Of a stretch of DNA of 43,293 nucleotides, positions 42,304-43,293 are shown one piece after another. The notes under the pieces were generated by a model. It saw only the letters and a program-made list of their open reading frames with translations. It ran no database searches and had not been told where the DNA came from. The stretch spans positions 1 through 43,293 of the forward strand of contig NZ_KZ984014.1 of assembly GCF_003569785.1 (NCBI RefSeq), given 5' to 3'. Numbering within the stretch: the first letter of the stretch is position 1; every line of letters starts with the position of its first letter. A program made the translations under genes and the position numbers. The DNA comes from Leucobacter sp. wl10 (GTDB taxonomy: Bacteria > Actinomycetota > Actinomycetes > Actinomycetales > Microbacteriaceae).

Positions 42304-43293
42304 TCAGGCTGGGGTCGCGGCGAGGCGGTTTTGCGCTTCCCATGCCTGGGTCGCGACCTGGACGGCGTCCCATGGGGAGCCGAGGGGTGGGGTGTAGGAG
42401 AGGTCGAGTTCGGTGATCTGCTCGATGGTGAGCCCGGCGTAGAGGGCGGTGGCGTAGGTGTCGACGCGTTTGGCGACCTCGGTGCCGCGCCTGCCGACGA
42501 GTTGCGCGCCGAGCAATCGGCCATCGCGGGTGTTGCCGGTGATGCGGAAGTGGATGGGGTGCGCGCCGGGGTAGTACCGCTTGTGATCGTCGGCCGCCGC
42601 CGCGATCGTCGAGGGCGTGTATCCGGCGGCGATCGCCTCGTGATCGCGCAGGCCGGTGCGGGCGGCGACGAGGTCGAAGACTTTGACGACCTGGGTGCCG
42701 ACGGAGCCTTGGAAGGCCCGGTTGCCGCCGAGCGCGTTCTCTCCGGCGATGCGGCCCTGCTTGTGGCTCGTGGTACCCAAGGGCAGGTACGTCTGGCCCA
42801 GGAGGCGGTGGTGGGTGATGATGCCGTCGCCGGCGGCCCATACGTGCGGGAGCCCGGTGCGCATGTGCTCGTCGACGACCACGGCGCGTCCCGCGCCGAG
42901 GCGTGCCCCGGCCCGTTCGAGCAGTTCGGTGTTCGGCCGGACACCGACGACGACGAGGACGAGGTCCGTGGTCTGCGTGAATGGCTGGCCGGCGCGGGTG
43001 CCGGTGACGGTGAGGCCGGCCGGGGTCTTCTCGATGCCGGTGACGGTCGTGCCGGTGACGACCTCGACCCCATGCGTGGTGAGCTCGTCGTGGACGAGGG
43101 TGCCGAGTTCGGGGTCGAGGGTGGAGAGCACTTCGGGGCCGCGTTGAAGCTGGGTGACCGTCATGTCGCGGGTGATGAAGGCTTCGGCCATCTCAAGGCC
43201 GACGTAGCCGGCGCCGACGATGATCGCGGACTGCGGCTGCCGCGCGGTGAGGTCGTGGTCGAGGGCGAAGGTGTCGCCCATCGAGTGGATGAC
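42304..43293 (-). CDS. FAD/NAD(P)-dependent disulfide oxidoreductase, 5' end outside the window
   Basis: The frame stays open to the right edge, so the start and N-terminal FAD domain lie outside; 329 residues are visible. They include the NAD(P)-binding domain IIVGAGYVGLEMAEAF, the VGVRPNTELL and VWAAGDG motifs of the FAD-binding core, and the C-terminal dimerisation domain (FRITGNTRDGRLLGAQLVGR). The best fit is the CoA-disulfide reductase/NADH oxidase group. Such proteins are common in arsenic and mercury cargo regions of actinobacterial elements, which would extend the metal cargo. Convergent with the transfer operon. Confidence 0.85.
   Translation of the reverse strand, partial: VIHSMGDTFALDHDLTARQPQSAIIVGAGYVGLEMAEAFITRDMTVTQLQRGPEVLSTLDPELGTLVHDELTTHGVEVVTGTTVTGIEKTPAGLTVTGTRAGQPFTQTTDLVLVVVGVRPNTELLERAGARLGAGRAVVVDEHMRTGLPHVWAAGDGIITHHRLLGQTYLPLGTTSHKQGRIAGENALGGNRAFQGSVGTQVVKVFDLVAARTGLRDHEAIAAGYTPSTIAAAADDHKRYYPGAHPIHFRITGNTRDGRLLGAQLVGRRGTEVAKRVDTYATALYAGLTIEQITELDLSYTPPLGSPWDAVQVATQAWEAQNRLAATPA

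Overview
The window is high-GC DNA from an actinobacterium, most likely Micrococcales and plausibly Microbacteriaceae. This is inferred from the codon bias, the M16-peptidase/dapB gene order at the left edge, and a conjugation module built from actinobacterial families (MobF relaxase, DUF2637, SCO6880-type, DUF6112-type). No rRNA, complete tRNA or CRISPR array was seen.

Left flank (1-4600): a scarred chromosomal neighbourhood. The frameshifted C-terminal end of an M16 peptidase (208-418) and a dapB gene (3483-4232) are normally close neighbours. Here an amidohydrolase gene and a PucR-type regulator gene on the minus strand lie between them. dapB has an altered nucleotide-binding loop and an internal 24-bp repeat, and the small membrane-protein gene after it is cut off after about 28 codons.

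Element boundary (4440-4980): the 3' half of a tRNA-Pro gene (4600-4641, minus strand), its terminator, and three diverged copies of an att-like sequence. This looks like one end of an integrated element, possibly after repeated integrations.

Defence and integration block (4978-17604), with lower GC than the conjugation core: a divergent pair made of a GHKL ATPase with a C-terminal PD-(D/E)XK-like domain and an SF2 helicase with its own PD-(D/E)XK-like C-terminus; a hipBA toxin-antitoxin pair; a tyrosine integrase; an HNH-NACHT STAND-type protein; and an unknown acidic protein. The divergent ATPase/helicase pair is my best candidate for an undescribed system.

Conjugation and cargo block (17715-42206): a small membrane protein and the MobF relaxase on the minus strand; a metal cargo set (chrA, P1B-type ATPase, VIT/CCC1 transporter); then a C5-cytosine methyltransferase gene that appears to carry a second gene in another frame, a low-GC AraC-type regulator, an ArdC-like antirestriction protein, a primase/polymerase-like protein, DUF2637, ParB-like, and a type IV secretion run (VirB8-like anchor, transglycosylase/M23 hydrolase, two DUF6112-like pilin candidates, VirB6/TrbL-like, SCO6880 plus VirB4-like ATPase). 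Several of these genes overlap by ATGA or GTGA, so they are probably translationally coupled.

Right edge (42207-43293): a strong inverted repeat separates the transfer operon from a convergent FAD/NAD(P)-dependent disulfide oxidoreductase gene that runs off the window. The whole reads as an integrative conjugative element carrying phage defence and metal resistance. No coupling protein (VirD4/TcpA) and no second attachment site were found in the window.
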